Shown: one piece after another, positions 48,775 to 60,850 of the stretch
How positions within the stretch are numbered: the first letter of the stretch is position 1
How the letters are laid out: each line of letters opens with the position of its first letter
NCBI RefSeq assembly: GCF_004379255.2
Contig: NC_056035.1
Span: forward strand, 23,250,502 to 23,314,501
Direction of reading: 5' to 3'
DNA length: 64,000 nucleotides
DNA from: Salvia splendens
Lineage: Eukaryota; Streptophyta; Magnoliopsida; Lamiales; Lamiaceae
Made by a program: the position numbers and the translations under genes
The notes under the pieces: generated by a model
What the model was told of the DNA's origin: nothing
The model's input: the letters and a program-made list of their open reading frames with translations, nothing else
Databases searched by the model: none

Positions 48775-48785
48775 GTATTAATACA

Positions 48786-49385
48786 ATTTGTTTTTTTAGG
48801 TCTTTTTACAAATTGTGTGTTCATTTAGTTCTTGTATCAATGTATTTTGAATCACAAGTCCTTTTATAATTTTAGTTTAATTAGGTCCTTGTACCAATGT
48901 ATTTTGATTTAAGAGTTTTTTTTTTACTTTATTTTGATTTAAGAGATTTTTGAACTTTTATTTTTAATTTGGCTGTATCTTTATTTCACAGACTTCACGA
49001 TTTAATTAATTTTTCTTGAGTTAGTTAAATTTATTTATTTATTTTGTTCTCTAGTTTATACTAAAATTAATTTAGTTGCAATATTGCCAAAGAATCATCA
49101 GAAAATGGAAAATTTATTGATATTGCATGTTATCAAATTATAAAGTTTTTATTTTTTTCCTTGATTTTTAAGTTAATATTGCAATTAATTAATTTTAAAT
49201 AAATAAGAAAAAAATAAATAAATTACACAAGTAAAGTTAATTAAATTCTGAAATTTGTTACATAAAGATCCAACAAATTAAAAATAAAAGTATAAAAACT
49301 TCGTAAATTAAAATGCTTTAGTGTAAGAACCTAATGAAACAAAAAAATTGTAAAAAGATTTAATGAAACAAAATAAAACTGCACA
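48786..49385. repeat. Imperfect fold-back (MITE-like) just after the LINE
   Basis: 48786-48960 (aatttgtttttttaggtctttttacaaattg, ttagttcttgtatcaatg) is loosely inverted with 49200-49385 (caatttttttgtttcattaggttctt when reversed). Within the left arm the unit ttaggtccttgtaccaatgta is repeated. Very AT-rich; no ORF. Could be a decayed MITE. Confidence 0.4.
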
Positions 49386-49532
49386 TAATGGACCCCACTA
49401 CAATTACCACTCGTTACAAAGTCAAAACAATTTCTTAAAGCTTGGGTGAAATCAAACCGGGACTTTAAATGGGGGATGAAGAGAGTAATGTATAAAAGAC
49501 ATAAAAATCAAAACTGATTACAATATTTTTTA

Positions 49533-49774
49533 CTACCCTCCGTCTCATAAAAATATGGGCAATGTGTATGACACGAGAATTAAGACAAAATTAGTAAAGT
49601 AAGAGAGAAGATGAGAATGTAAGTAAGAGAGAGGAGAATGATAATTAAAGTAGTGTTAGTGAATAGTGAGACCTACATTTTTAAATTGATATAACTTTTT
49701 AAAAATAGAATGCAAATATTTTTATGGGACGGATGAAAATAAAATGTGAACGTATTTATGGGACGGAGGGATAG
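49533..49774. mobile_element. Stowaway-like MITE
   Basis: Left end ctaccctccgtctcataaaa and right end tttatgggacggagggatag are inverted; TA precedes the left end. Confidence 0.75.
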
Positions 49775-50010
49775 TTGATAGTTGGCGCAACTCATTAAAT
49801 AGATAAAATTTAAAAAATGAAAAGGGATTAATTTTATGGATGGTACAAACTATAAAAAACATGATTATTAATTGTGAACAAAGGAGTGTCGTTACTATTT
49901 TGCCCAAATAATTTAGATGATTTACTAGAAGTGCGTACCACAATAATACGGACAATATATATTTGAGTCACAATGGAAGCCCTCTTTCCATGCCTCGTAC
50001 CTTATTTAGT

Positions 50011-50167
50011 AATCCCTTTGTTCATCTATAGTTGTATTATGTGGATTAAGTAAATGAATAATAAAGTAGAAAAGAGAAAAGGTAGATAAATGAAGAGAGA
50101 ATAAAATAAAAGAGAGTAAAGTAAGAGAGAACAAAAGTTATTGCTTTTTGCCAAAAGACGGAGGGAG
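50011..50167. mobile_element. Decayed Stowaway-like MITE
   Basis: Left end aatccctttgttcatctata and right end aaaagacggagggag; interior aaagagagtaaagtaagaga is as in other members. TA follows the right end. Confidence 0.55.
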
Positions 50168-50229
50168 TATATAACATGAAACCACTTTATCAAAACAAAA
50201 AAATTACAAATTTAAAACTAAAAAAAATG

Positions 50230-51617
50230 AAAAAGTACATTAATGCTTGAAAATGTTGGGCATGTACAAACTTCTTCAATTAGGTCTACTTGGAGGTTGG
50301 CTTGGATTTGTTCTTCGCGCATAGAAGTACGACGAGCTGCAAATTCGCAAAGTTTTGGAAGAGCACTTGAGTTGGGGGGTCGCTTACCATGGTCGAACTT
50401 GAGGCACCCGATTCATCTTATCAAACCGTGACATTGTTTTGTTCATCTTCACTATAATGTTATGCATTACGATACATGCATACAATATGTAGGAGATTAT
50501 TTTTCGGTACCATGCACATGTTGTCCCTTACACTATGACTCGACGTGCTTCGAGGACCCTGAACACACACTCCATGTCTGTCGGGCCACCTCCTGCTTCT
50601 AAGAAAATAACATCCTCTTCGGAGTTTTCAGGCACATTATCGTCTCCACTAACATAGACATTGTGGGTAGATCCCATCAACCAAATAATTGCGCGTATTG
50701 CCTAGGCGGCCATTGGTTGTGAACTGTACGTCGGGTGAGCATGTAGGATAGATATCGCGGACTCATTCAACATATTGAGGTCATTGTTGGACCCTAGCGA
50801 CTCCGAAGTACGAATGTGAATGCAATCCTCCATGCCACGGGACAAATCTTCCACTCCTAATGGATACAATTGATGTTGCCAAATATCTCGAGAAATCCAT
50901 TAAGACAATCATGCATGTTCACCAATATCGAGGCATCTTTGGATGTTGGCTTATGCAAATAAGTGTCATGGAAAGCCGCAATCACCCACCGACACAATCC
51001 GGTCAGGCTCTCGCATCCTGCTATGTAGACAATATGGAGAAATTTATCGAACGAATCCAAAGTGTTGCCATATGGATATTTTCTCAACGCTGAGTGGCCT
51101 GCATATCTAGATCCGTCAGGGCGTTAAAGAAATTACTCGTCACAAGCAACGAGTGCATCAGCGATGCGCAAAAATAGCGGTCTCTGCATCCGGAACCACC
51201 AACGAAAAATATGCTCATGCCATCAAGGTCCTTGAAGAACTAATCTTGAAATAGCCAGAGAGCAGCATCCTCACAGTCACAGTGAATATAATACCTTGAG
51301 AGAGTGTAAGCAGTGCATTGAGAAGAGCATTTTCATCCGATGTCTCATTGAGTGATAAATTTCGTGAGAGATGAATGTGTTGACAAAAGAATAAAGATGC
51401 ATATATGTTAACGGGGTGTATCTAAAAAAATTGAGAATAAAAAAATCAATTTTCATATTCCATCCCCCACCCCTCCAAGGTTGCACCCCTCCTGGCACCC
51501 GTGCCCCCGCCTTCGTCACCCCACCTTCCGTCCGACCGTCCGCAAGCATCCTTAAGGAGGGAGATTCCAGCCACGGCTCCCCGCGGCGCTACCCCTCCAC
51601 AGCTCTCGCCGTGGATG
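50230..51617 (-). pseudogene. PIF/Harbinger relic with transposase fragments
   Basis: A minus-strand ORF at 50857-51087 has FDKFLHIVYIAGCESL, YLHKPTSKDASILVNMHD and FGNINCIH, matching the region before the first catalytic Asp of Harbinger transposase (here Asn in NINC). Other frames around it hold further scraps full of stops. The right end gccgtggatgctc (to 51617) resembles the Harbinger TIR of the element at 23788 and is followed by TTA. No left TIR was found; Stowaway sequence lies where it might be. Confidence 0.6.
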
Positions 51618-52778
51618 CTCTTAATATTGACTTACTTTTTTTCCAAAAATAGAAATGTGATATCTTCGCTATGACAAATTTGACAGAAAAACAAGACAAT
51701 TTTTATGGGACTAGAGTTTAACTATTAAATAAAAGTGAAAATAAAATTAAGAAATTTGACACAACTAAAATCATTCATAGTTATAAATAATGGAATAATA
51801 AATCATTATCAGATACTAATAACTAAATAGTCCCCTCAAAAGATAATAATTACATAAAAAATGCTGAAACAAAAAATTCCATAAACCATAACAATGTAGA
51901 ACAAAGGTTCATAACAATGTAGAACAAAGGAACCTTCATTAACAAATTTTACCAAAGATTTTAAACTTGAAACAATGACACCCTAAAAAAGAATAACCAA
52001 ATAATGGAATAATAAATCTTTATCAGTTACAGTTACTGTTACTAATAACTAAATAGTCCCCTCATATAATAACTACATAAATAAATGCTGAAACAAAAAA
52101 GTCCATAAACTATTCATTAACAAGGTTTACGAAAATTTTAAAACCTGAAATAATTACAAACCCTACAAGGATAACTAATCCTAGTCAACAAGTACAAAAG
52201 TATAAACCTTAATACCAAAATGGACCACAATATTATAAACAGTAAACAAGAAATTAGACAAGAGAGCACACTAACCAAGTCGTACAACCCTCATAGCACA
52301 CTAATTAGACCTTGAGAATTTATATCAACTACATAAAGTGTGATTTTCTTGTTTATTTTCTTTTTGGAACTTCAAAGAAGACAGGGTAATGATACAAACA
52401 AGGATTTAAAGATTTCATTTTGAGACATTCAACAGTTGATATGCGGTAAAGCTGCAAATTAAGCAAAGCTTTTCCATCCACTCAGCTCAAGTTTAGTCTG
52501 AGTTCATATTCACTACAGCATGATAATTTCATAATTGTGAAAACATAAACAAGAAGACTCCCATCACCACTTTCAAAGCTCACAACCAGAATACTTGGCA
52601 TGATGCATTTCTGCTTGAATGCATACACTAAGGGTGTGACCAAAAGTTAAGTGATTAATGAATTGAGATCCAAAGTCAAGATTTTCGTTGGTATATACGG
52701 TAAGCTGATCGGACAAAAAAATTGGTCAAGAAACGAACCTTTTAATGGGACTCAATCAATGGACTTAGGAAGGACAAC
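51618..52778. other. Intergenic DNA with a tandem duplication
   Basis: AT-rich and non-coding. A direct duplication with a period of about 218 nt starts ataatggaataataaatc at 51786 and 52004 and runs to about 52165, with taactaaatagtcccctca and atgctgaaacaaaaaa in both copies. The 3' UTR of the ELM2 gene must lie at the right end. Confidence 0.6.
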
Positions 52779-54956
52779 TTAACTAGTACGTAAATATCTA
52801 GCCTTCTTGTTGGGGATTGTAGGACTTCTCTCTTCGGCTCCTTTCTGCAAACCCTTGTGATCAGAATTATCAGCCTCATCCTCATCCTCATCATCAGTGT
52901 CGACTTGCTTTATGGTTGGTGACGACCTGTGTAGGCTCATGCGGTGAGGAATGTAAACATTGAAATAATAGTTCACAATGTCTTTCTTAGACTTTCTGGG
53001 TAAACGCTTCAAGGTAAGCTTCCAAAAGCTTTTCCCATTAGCTGATGGCCTCATTTTCATTAGTGACTTGTAAGCTCGTTGCTCCTTGAGAGACCATGAC
53101 TCTGAGACCTGCTCACCCATTTCATCAAACTTCCAACTAGAAAAGGCAGGGCCCAGATCGTGTTGAAGAAGTAGCCTTTCCTCACGTACATGGCGTTTAA
53201 TGCAATCAGCAGATGCCCGGGATGCACAGGAACAAGAATTGTTTTTCCCTTTCCCAATTTCTCTTCTAGTGGATTTCATATTTCTAGTTACAATTGGCCA
53301 AACTTGGGAACCCAACCACTTCAAATTATCAGAATCACTCTTGTATGAGCTTATACGAATGCCCAGGTCCACCGTGTCATCCCACTTAGGGACGTCAGTC
53401 TGAAAACGAGGTCCAACTGGAATAACCTTCCTTTGAAGATGATCTCCGATGAAATTCAGCAATCTGATTGACCGATGAGAAGGCTCAAGGTGTTTTCTCT
53501 GTGTGCCACTCAATGTTGGTAAATTCAAGTTGCGAACTACGTTACTAATAGCTAAATTGTGTGCTACATTACGAGTTGAGTCCTCTATACTGGAAGGGTT
53601 TGAAACATTTACAGATTCATCAGAACCTACTACCCGAGATACATCTTTGGAGGTGCAATTCAAATCTACCACATCATCAGCAAATGAACATTCAGTGGTT
53701 ACCTGTTTCTCTGGAAAAGCTTCATCGAAGGTCACTAGAGACTCAAAGATGAATTTTTCATCATGACTTTGGGCAGAGTCAATTGAATTGAGCAAGCATG
53801 ATAATGATGATGAAGCTTGGGATAACTGCCGTCTTCTGCGTTTTGTCATGTTCTGTTGGTGTGGTGAAACAAAGCCACCTGGAGCTCTCAGGGTATCTTT
53901 GACAAGCTGCTCAAGTTTCCGCTTTCTCTTTAACAAAACAAAAAATATTTTGTAAGCAAATTTCACGGGAATATTATTCAACATACAAAGCTTGATTTTA
54001 AGTGGGGGACAATGATGTTATATCCGAGCGAAAATGTAAGGATGACAAAAATCTTTATGCTATAATTCATCTAGGACGGAAAGGGGCACATTATATTTTT
54101 GCCACAAACAACGGATCTGTCATATCTAACACCACAAGGTTTCATGCTAGGTAACGGTAAGAGGGTGACACCCCTGGAACAACAAGCAAAACACAATACG
54201 ATACAATCCAATGTTTGCCTCTAACAGGATATTCCATTTATTGTGTGGGCATCAGAGGGTAACATTCAACAGTTAAGATGGACGAGGATGTTAAACATAA
54301 GCAACATACAGTCCAATAAAATGTTGACCTGAACTGTTTGTCAAACTCATCCACCACTACCACCCTCCATCATCGCCACCCCATCTTCCACCATTATTGT
54401 CACCTCCTCCATCAACGGTGATACCCCCAGAACTGCCGCCAGGGTTGATTCCCATTTGTCAGTTAAAGTAGAGAATGGGGATAAGAAGGAACTCGGTAGT
54501 CAGTTCTCTTAAGAAATCATTTGTTTTTTCTTTTCATTTTCCTCTTTGTTAATTCATTTCCCTCTCCCAATATCAGTTCAACTAAAGTTGCGGAAACTAT
54601 ACAGAGATGCATAAAAATCAAGCCCAAATAAAGTAGTATATGATAAAGCAAGGTCAAATGCTACAATTTTAAATCATGTGGCAATGGGAAGAGTTGAATA
54701 TCAAAAACCATACCCAAGGCATCTCAGAAGCTTCGAGAGCCATTAATTTTCTGAGACCAAGAATCTGACTCCACAAAGGCTGGATATTATCAAGTGCAAG
54801 CTGTGGCATAGAAGGATCACGAGCAAGCCCTTTTAACTGACTTATCATTTCTTTTTCTGAAAACTGTCCAAAAATTGAGCTGCATCGGATATCCTCCACA
54901 CCTTTACTGGAAGAAGCTTTAACTTTATATTTCTCCTGTGCTAGATGTCCACTCAT
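52779..54956 (-). CDS. ELM2/SANT-domain nuclear protein, at least two exons, about 463 aa
   Basis: Probable chromatin or transcription co-regulator. ELM2-SANT proteins usually bind histone deacetylase complexes, but the partner here is not known. Exon 54956-54714 ends EASEMPW; intron 54713-53928 (GT-AG, phase 0, 786 nt); exon 53927-52779 starts RKRKLEQL and ends RYLRTS. ELM2 motifs lie at about residues 247-292 (IPVGPRFQTDVPKWDD, DNLKWLGSQVWP). A SANT/MYB-like region lies at about 345-410 (SWSLKEQRAYKSLM, FWKLTLKRLP, DIVNYYFNVYI). An acidic run DTDDEDEDEAD precedes the basic C-terminus. The first in-frame ATG in the upstream exon was taken as the start; a further 5' exon is possible, since the frame stays open for 11 codons upstream. 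No frameshift or stop. Similar in layout to plant ELM2-domain proteins such as those annotated in Arabidopsis. Confidence 0.85.
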
Positions 54957-56495
54957 CTCTTCCAACTCAAAACACAGAAAACGAATCTGTCACTCCTATT
55001 TCAAAACAATTCAAGCTTGGAGCTCCTAAATCCAGAACCTGGAACTAGAAGATCATAACGAAAAGTTATAAAACTAAGTAGATTAAAAAACCCCCAACTC
55101 GTTGGGCTTCAAAGACAAACAAAATTTGGAGGCAATCATACAGCATAAGAAATGGCTGGAATAGGCCCTGTGTCTGATGCAACAAAGCTATATAAATTCA
55201 AATGTAAACACGATCACTACCAATCCATCAAAGAGATATTCCTATAGTATAATTAAGAAATGATGAAATCAATCATTAGAATAATCGCAGTTTAATAGAT
55301 TCAGTATCTTCATATATGTGGAGTATTATAGAAGCCCTATATCCTAAAATAGACACTTACAAAAAATGAAGGAAAGCAACAAAACACTGGAATTCCTGAA
55401 TTGAGCATCGTAGAGCTTGCACTTAACTGTGCATCACAAACATGTTCCGAAACCGAACGCAGCTTCGTGACAACTGGTGCGGAAAACAATTCTGTGGATC
55501 AAGTGGCAGTAAGATGCGCTGGAGATTACTCTTTCAGTTCAATGGTCCAAGCTCATATGACCTCCTTCGATCTTCAACTGGATCTGGTAAGGAAATTCGA
55601 TAAACAAATTAACAAATCGATTTTAGTCACTTGAAATCATCTTTTTCATTTTCACACAAGAGGAATGTCGTAAATTGGATGTTCCGAGATACAGAATTGA
55701 ATATTCAATTAAATGCATGCCACTTGAAATCACCTATGACATTTCCTAATCTCTCTCCTATATTTAACTATAAAAAATTATATTTAAGAAATTATATTTA
55801 AAAAATAAAATGAAGAAGAGTAAAATATAAGATGAAAGAAATAGAAGAGTGAAGAGCAATATAGGTGATGAGAGAAAAAAGTAAAATAGAGAAAACATAC
55901 TATATTCGTTTACAAAATATAAATCAGTTTTATCATCTTGGACCGTCTACTAAAATTAGATCAATTTCTACATATGGAAACCAATAAACATTAAAATTTT
56001 CTAATAATATGAATACACAATCCACTAACACTACTTCTCTCTTACTTTTTTCTCATCCTTCTTCCTTTACTAATTGCACAACAAAAATTTCCTACATCAA
56101 TCTTAAGAAAATTTGAAAAGTTAAGCGTGCTTAGTTAAAGACATTTCTAAATTGGATTCCCAAGGGTATATGTCTATTTGGTGGACAGAGGGAGTATTAT
56201 TTTTTTGCCAAACAAAAAAATGACTCACTTATGATGATGGATACCTAAAACAAAAACCGATTCACTTATGATAAGACAAAGGGAGTACAATAATAGCCTA
56301 AAGTTCAAGAAAAAATGAGAGACACATCAAGAGAGAAATAATGAGAGACAAATTCAGAGAGCCACTAAACGGGCTATTGGAGTTGTCCCTCATTTTCTAA
56401 ATGAACAAGTATAACAGAATTTGTCTAATAATAGTAGAAATTTAATTCTGTCTAAATGACGGTATAACAATTTTCAAATAATAATCAGTTTTTAG
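54957..56495. other. Upstream flank of the ELM2 gene, no other gene
   Basis: Presumed promoter and leader of the minus-strand ELM2 gene occupy the left part. A 77-codon plus ORF at 55401-55634 and its complement both read partly like protein but neither is convincing. It could be a leader exon. MITE-like sequence starts at about 55770. Confidence 0.4.
55899..56194. mobile_element. Decayed Stowaway-like MITE
   Basis: Left end tactatattcgtttacaaaa and right end tatttggtggacagagggag are weakly inverted, and TA follows the right end. A further gacaaagggagtac at about 56276 suggests a second, partly overlapping copy. Confidence 0.4.
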
Positions 56496-56588
56496 TTATA
56501 ATCTGAATGTGCCTGTTGCATCCACTTCAACTTGTTTTCCATCACATACACAAATGAATCTTTCAGCATCACGGCACTGGAGGCAACC
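56496..56588 (-). other. Possible stranded 3' exon, Cys-rich
   Basis: Minus strand, after a possible acceptor (catgcag), reads GCLQCRDAERFICVCDGK then VEVDATG and stops at 56496-56498. The CxxC...CxC pattern looks selected rather than random. Upstream in that orientation lies the hAT element, so any earlier exons would be beyond 59060; none was recognised. Confidence 0.25.
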
Positions 56589-56961
56589 CTGCATGGACAC
56601 ACTTCTGCGCACTTATGTGGGTAATAGCACCATAGTCTATCTACCAAGTAGAGTTTGGTCTATGCAAAACTCATTTTGAATACAGAAATGCAGAACCAAG
56701 CATATGAAGGTCATTTTTAGGTTATCGTAAGCTTATTTTTACGTCATTATAGTAAGGATGACATAAAATGATCTTAACATGACCTCAAACCCGAATTTTA
56801 TAATATGACCAAAAACTGCTTTATAATAACCCGTTGTGTTCTTCTTTAATTATTGACTATTAGATTGCCAATTTCATTGTCATGATTTAGTCTGAATTTT
56901 ATATTGAGATAAATTTTTGTATTGATCATTTTGATCATTTTCCCTACCAAGTATATCTAAG

Positions 56962-59051
56962 TAGGGGTGGGTCGGTACGGTATACCATACCGACCGTGCC
57001 ATACCGCATACCGTACCGGAAAGTACGGTATGACAAAATTCAATACCGATACCGTACCGAATTTTCGGTATACCGGAAATTCGGTATGATATTTTTTGAT
57101 ACCGTTACCATACCGTTATTATGGTATACCGTACCGTGTTTTGGTATACCGTTAAAGGTAATGGTATACCGAAAAATAATTGGTTTCTTGATTTGTTCAT
57201 TTACTAATTGGTTTCTCGATTGTTCATTATTTTTTGCTATCGGTAATTCGTCCATCACTCTATTCAATTTTATATTTTGGTTAGCATGTTATCAAGTATC
57301 ATATTATATTTGTTGTTGCCGATGATGTTGATCTTTAAGTATCTTTTAATATATATTTATGGATTATTTTGATTACATATATTCAGAATTTTATCTCATA
57401 ATCGTGGTTAATGATAAAATGAAGGTACTTATTGATTATTTTTGGCTATTTAGACCAATAGTAGTAATAATTGGTCTTATAAATAAAATCTCCAAATAGA
57501 TTTACAAGTGTAATGAAATAAAGATTCAATTTTTCCCCCTAGACTTTAATTTCAATCTATCATTATAAACATGCATACAAATTCTCAAAAATATTAACAA
57601 GGCACGGTCTTCCTATGATTTGAATAAATTTTTAAAATACTAGCAAATAATATTTTTTTAATGTGAAAATACTAAAATTCAACATATATCAAAATTTGGC
57701 TCATTTGTTGGTTATGATGAGTATATTTTAAAGTTAAGGGTTTAGGATTTAGGTTTCAAGGTTTGGGTTTTTAGTGTATAGGGTCGCTATATTGCAATGA
57801 AATGAATCTCGACTAGAAAGTGTCTCACCAGTGCAATATTAAATTATTGAAACGTAAACTTGCTCCTACAGTTATAACTCAACGGTTAATTCATATTTTC
57901 ACAGATTTAAAATGCTTTTTAATTTTAAGTCTGATATTTAAATGTCAAGACAGTTTATTAAAATGTCAACACGAATATGTGTTGAAATTTTAATGTGATC
58001 GTATTGACATTTTTAAGAAAATGTAGCATTTAAACACACTCTTGTGTCTATGTGGGGTTAATGTGATTGAAAAAGTATAATCCAAAGTAAGAGGATGTCG
58101 AATATTCTTTTGTTTATCATTTCACAACTTTTATTTCGCAAAATGAAATAAATATGAAGAAATTAAAATGACCCGTGCATCGCACGGGCGTGACACTAGT
58201 TAGTAATTTAAATTGGACATTTATTTCTCTTTAAGAATTAAGAATGACTGATCAGTATCCTATTTATTCATCCTTCAATTTAAGTAGTATATAAAATAAG
58301 ATAACATACAATGAATTAAACACTAATTAAACGATTTGATTCATTTTCAGCTGCACATATTTTTAATTGACATTTTATGAAGTGGGACGAAGAATAAAAC
58401 AAAAATTTTAATTACTTTGTATATTTGGAATATGACATTACACAAAGAATCATATACTAAATGGTGTGAGTTAATACAAATTCTTTCAAATGTGCTCTGT
58501 TGAAACATATTCCCGATATCGTATTTCCAATCTTCTTTCGGTGTTATGTGCTATTGTGTTTATTATATTTAATAGGATGAGTTGATAAAAAAATAATTCA
58601 GGTTAATTTTGAATTTGTTTGAATAAATTATCATTTGAATGTTTAATTTTATTGTATTAATTGATGTATTAATTTTTTTAATATAATATATATATAAATG
58701 TAATATATATATTACAACATATTTAATATTAATATATATATATATATATATATATAATAATCTATCGGTATACCGGTATACCACGGTATACCGAATCTTT
58801 GGTATATACCGAATATTCGGTATATCATGGTATACCGGCATACCGTGGATTCGGTATATACCGAAGTTTCGGTATACCGTGGATTCGGTATACCGCGGTA
58901 TAGAAAAATTGATACCGTTACCGTACCGAAACACTGCGGTACGATATCATACCGTACCGGAAACTGCGGTATACCGAAAAATCAGTATTTTCGGTATTTT
59001 TCCGATATGGTAAGTCCGGTATTACGGTATTTCGGTATATTCCCACCCCTA
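56962..59051. mobile_element. Ac-like hAT element with GGTATACCG subterminal arrays
   Basis: Inverted ends TAGGGGTGGG / CCCACCCCTA and an exact 8-bp target duplication TATCTAAG (56954-56961 and 59052-59059) mark a hAT element; TAGGGNTG is close to Ac ends. 2090 bp. Both subterminal zones (56974-57172 and about 58760-59040) are dense in ggtataccg, a palindrome-forming motif. No transposase ORF. The interior contains the terminus of a Helitron. Confidence 0.88.
58172..58199 (+). mobile_element. Helitron 3' terminus inside the hAT element
   Basis: A 7-bp stem hairpin cccgtgc-atc-gcacggg (58172-58188), 7 nt of spacer, then CTAG (58196-58199) followed by T. This is the standard Helitron end: hairpin, CTRR, insertion before T. 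The 5' TC end was not identified; it should be to the left, within 57173-58170 or beyond. Confidence 0.65.
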
Positions 59052-59282
59052 TATCTAAGTACGAAAGCTAAATTGGGTTTGGATCCTCTGCTGTGCATTC
59101 AGCCACACTAGGAGATGCTGTTAGAAACACCACGTTGTTTTATTTAAAAAAATGTTAGTATTATAATTTATGAATATTTTATTATTGTTTATCATAACAG
59201 CATCCTTGTTATGGCCGAATGCACAGTAGAGGCCAAATCAAGTTAAATTAACTTCTGAACAAACATAATTGAAAAAATGTAC

Positions 59283-59705
59283 CCTTTATCACTTACCAAA
59301 CATGATATTTAGAATAATCATTCTTCTTGTGTCCCCATCTTTCTTGCAAAAGAAGCAAGTTGAAGTTGATCTTTCCTTCTTAAACTGTTTTGATGATGGA
59401 CCCGCAACATTTCTAAACGAATTAGGAAGAATTCTCTTCCCCTTAGCGAACTCAAGAAGAATCCTCTTTCCACTGTCCTCTCCTTGTTTACCCTATAGCC
59501 GATTGCCGAGTGAGCACTTTTTTTCTTACTCTGCTCTAACCTCTCTTCCTCTTGAACACAATGAGAAATCTACTCATTCAGTTACCACTTATCCTTCAAA
59601 TTATTGTAAGCGACTTTGAAGTGATTAAACTGGTGAGGAAGACATATCAGAACCAAATGCGCTAATTGATCATCACTAATTGTCATATTTAGTTTTGTAA
59701 CGCTG
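59283..59705 (-). pseudogene. Ty1/copia gag relic (UBN2 type)
   Basis: The minus strand reads ISDDQLAHLVLICLP, HFKVAYNNLKDKW and ISHCVQEEERLEQ, typical of UBN2 gag of copia elements. It ends in a knuckle remnant, CFFCKKDGD then SKYHVW, in a second frame. At least two in-frame stops (after KDKW and LNE) and one frameshift near 59335 disable it. No LTR of the element was recognised here. Confidence 0.7.
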
Positions 59706-60095
59706 GGGTTTGGTGCCCCTTGCAAAGCGGAAGTCATGCATTTACAAATAAATCATACACATGGATCTATATGACCAATTTTGGGATTGATAATTCACAT
59801 GTTAAATACAAAAATTGCATGCTAGAACACTTATAATTCATGCAAAAGGAATTTAAAACCTAAAACCTGAATTTCCTACGGTTTAGATTACCGATTTGAT
59901 TCTCAAAAGAATCAACAATTGTTTGCGACATATCCACGTGATGATCTTCGTACTCGATCATGAATCTTCTAATTTGTATCCTGAACTCAAATAATGACAA
60001 TTGGGTGGACAAAGCTTGTCAGAATCAAAAAGACCCTATTAGAATAAAAGATAGATCACCAGTTTTGTGAAGAACTGAAAATTTCCACTACCTGT
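59706..60095. other. Non-coding sequence left of the solo LTRs
   Basis: No gene. aacgctggggtttggtgccccttgc near 59700 may be a retroelement leader, but this is a guess. Confidence 0.3.
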
Positions 60096-60648
60096 TGATA
60101 ACTCGGATTTTGCACTGTTTTAATGCCATTAGTTGGTCCTTTTTTAGTGTCAAAGTTACATTACATGTCCATTATTTGCATATTTTGTCTATTTTGGTAT
60201 TTTGACGTGTTTTGTGAGAAATGTGCAAATAGAGCCTAAAAAGATAGCTAAAAGTTGAAGATGGAAATCTGGAGCATTCTAGGAGTCAGCGGTCCACTGT
60301 AACACAGCCAGGGACCGTTGGCTATCAACGACTGCTGAACAGGTAGCGGTCCGCTTTAGAAAAGTTGAGCTGAAAAGAGAAACACGCCCAGCTACCGCTG
60401 GGTCGTGTGCAGCGACTGCTCAAGGAGATCCAGAAGCTACGGGATGATTGCCAGAGACTGCTGAAACAAAGTGCAGCAACCGCTGTTGAAGATTTTAAAT
60501 TCCTTTTAGTGATTGCAAAAGCACTCTAGTTCGCGGAACAGATTTAGGCAAGCTGAGTCAACGCAACTGATCAAGTTGGCAACTATCGGGTCGTTGGTTA
60601 CACAAACCTAGAGACTAAAGGCCTTCAATACCTTAACCCACAATACTA

Positions 60649-60850
60649 CTCCCTCTGTCCCATTAGAAATGAAACGTTTTCCTTTTTGGTATGTCCCATT
60701 AAAAATGAAACGTTTCTAAAAATGGAAACAATACTCTCTCTACTTTTTCTTTTCTCTTACTTTACTCTCTCTTCATTAACTCACAAAACAACACTACATA
60801 AAATCCCGTGCCGAAAAGCAAATGTTGCATATTTAATGGGACGGAGGGAG
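60649..60850. mobile_element. Stowaway MITE inside the inner solo LTR
   Basis: Left end ctccctctgtcccattagaa, right end atttaatgggacggagggag; TA duplicated at 60647-60648 and 60851-60852. 202 bp; atgaaacgttt occurs twice on one arm. Confidence 0.9.

Larger units (their letters stand above)
41741..48780 (+). mobile_element. L1-type LINE, decayed
   Basis: About 7 kb with the plant L1 layout: GC-rich 5' UTR, ORF1, then ORF2. Both ORFs are broken. The 5' start is approximate; the composition change at about 41740 is the best guide. I found no poly(A) tail or target duplication. The 3' end may be cut by the fold-back element at 48786. Confidence 0.8.

Noticed and set aside
55401..55634. 77-codon plus ORF upstream of the ELM2 gene
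   Set aside because: No start context or motif; may be ELM2 leader on the other strand, but neither strand is convincing.
57730..57775. Interstitial telomere tract
   Set aside because: ggtttaggatttaggtttcaagg only loosely resembles the telomere repeat; no perfect units are present.
57040..59111. Tyr/Arg/Pro-rich ORFs at the hAT ends
   Set aside because: They translate the ggtataccg arrays.
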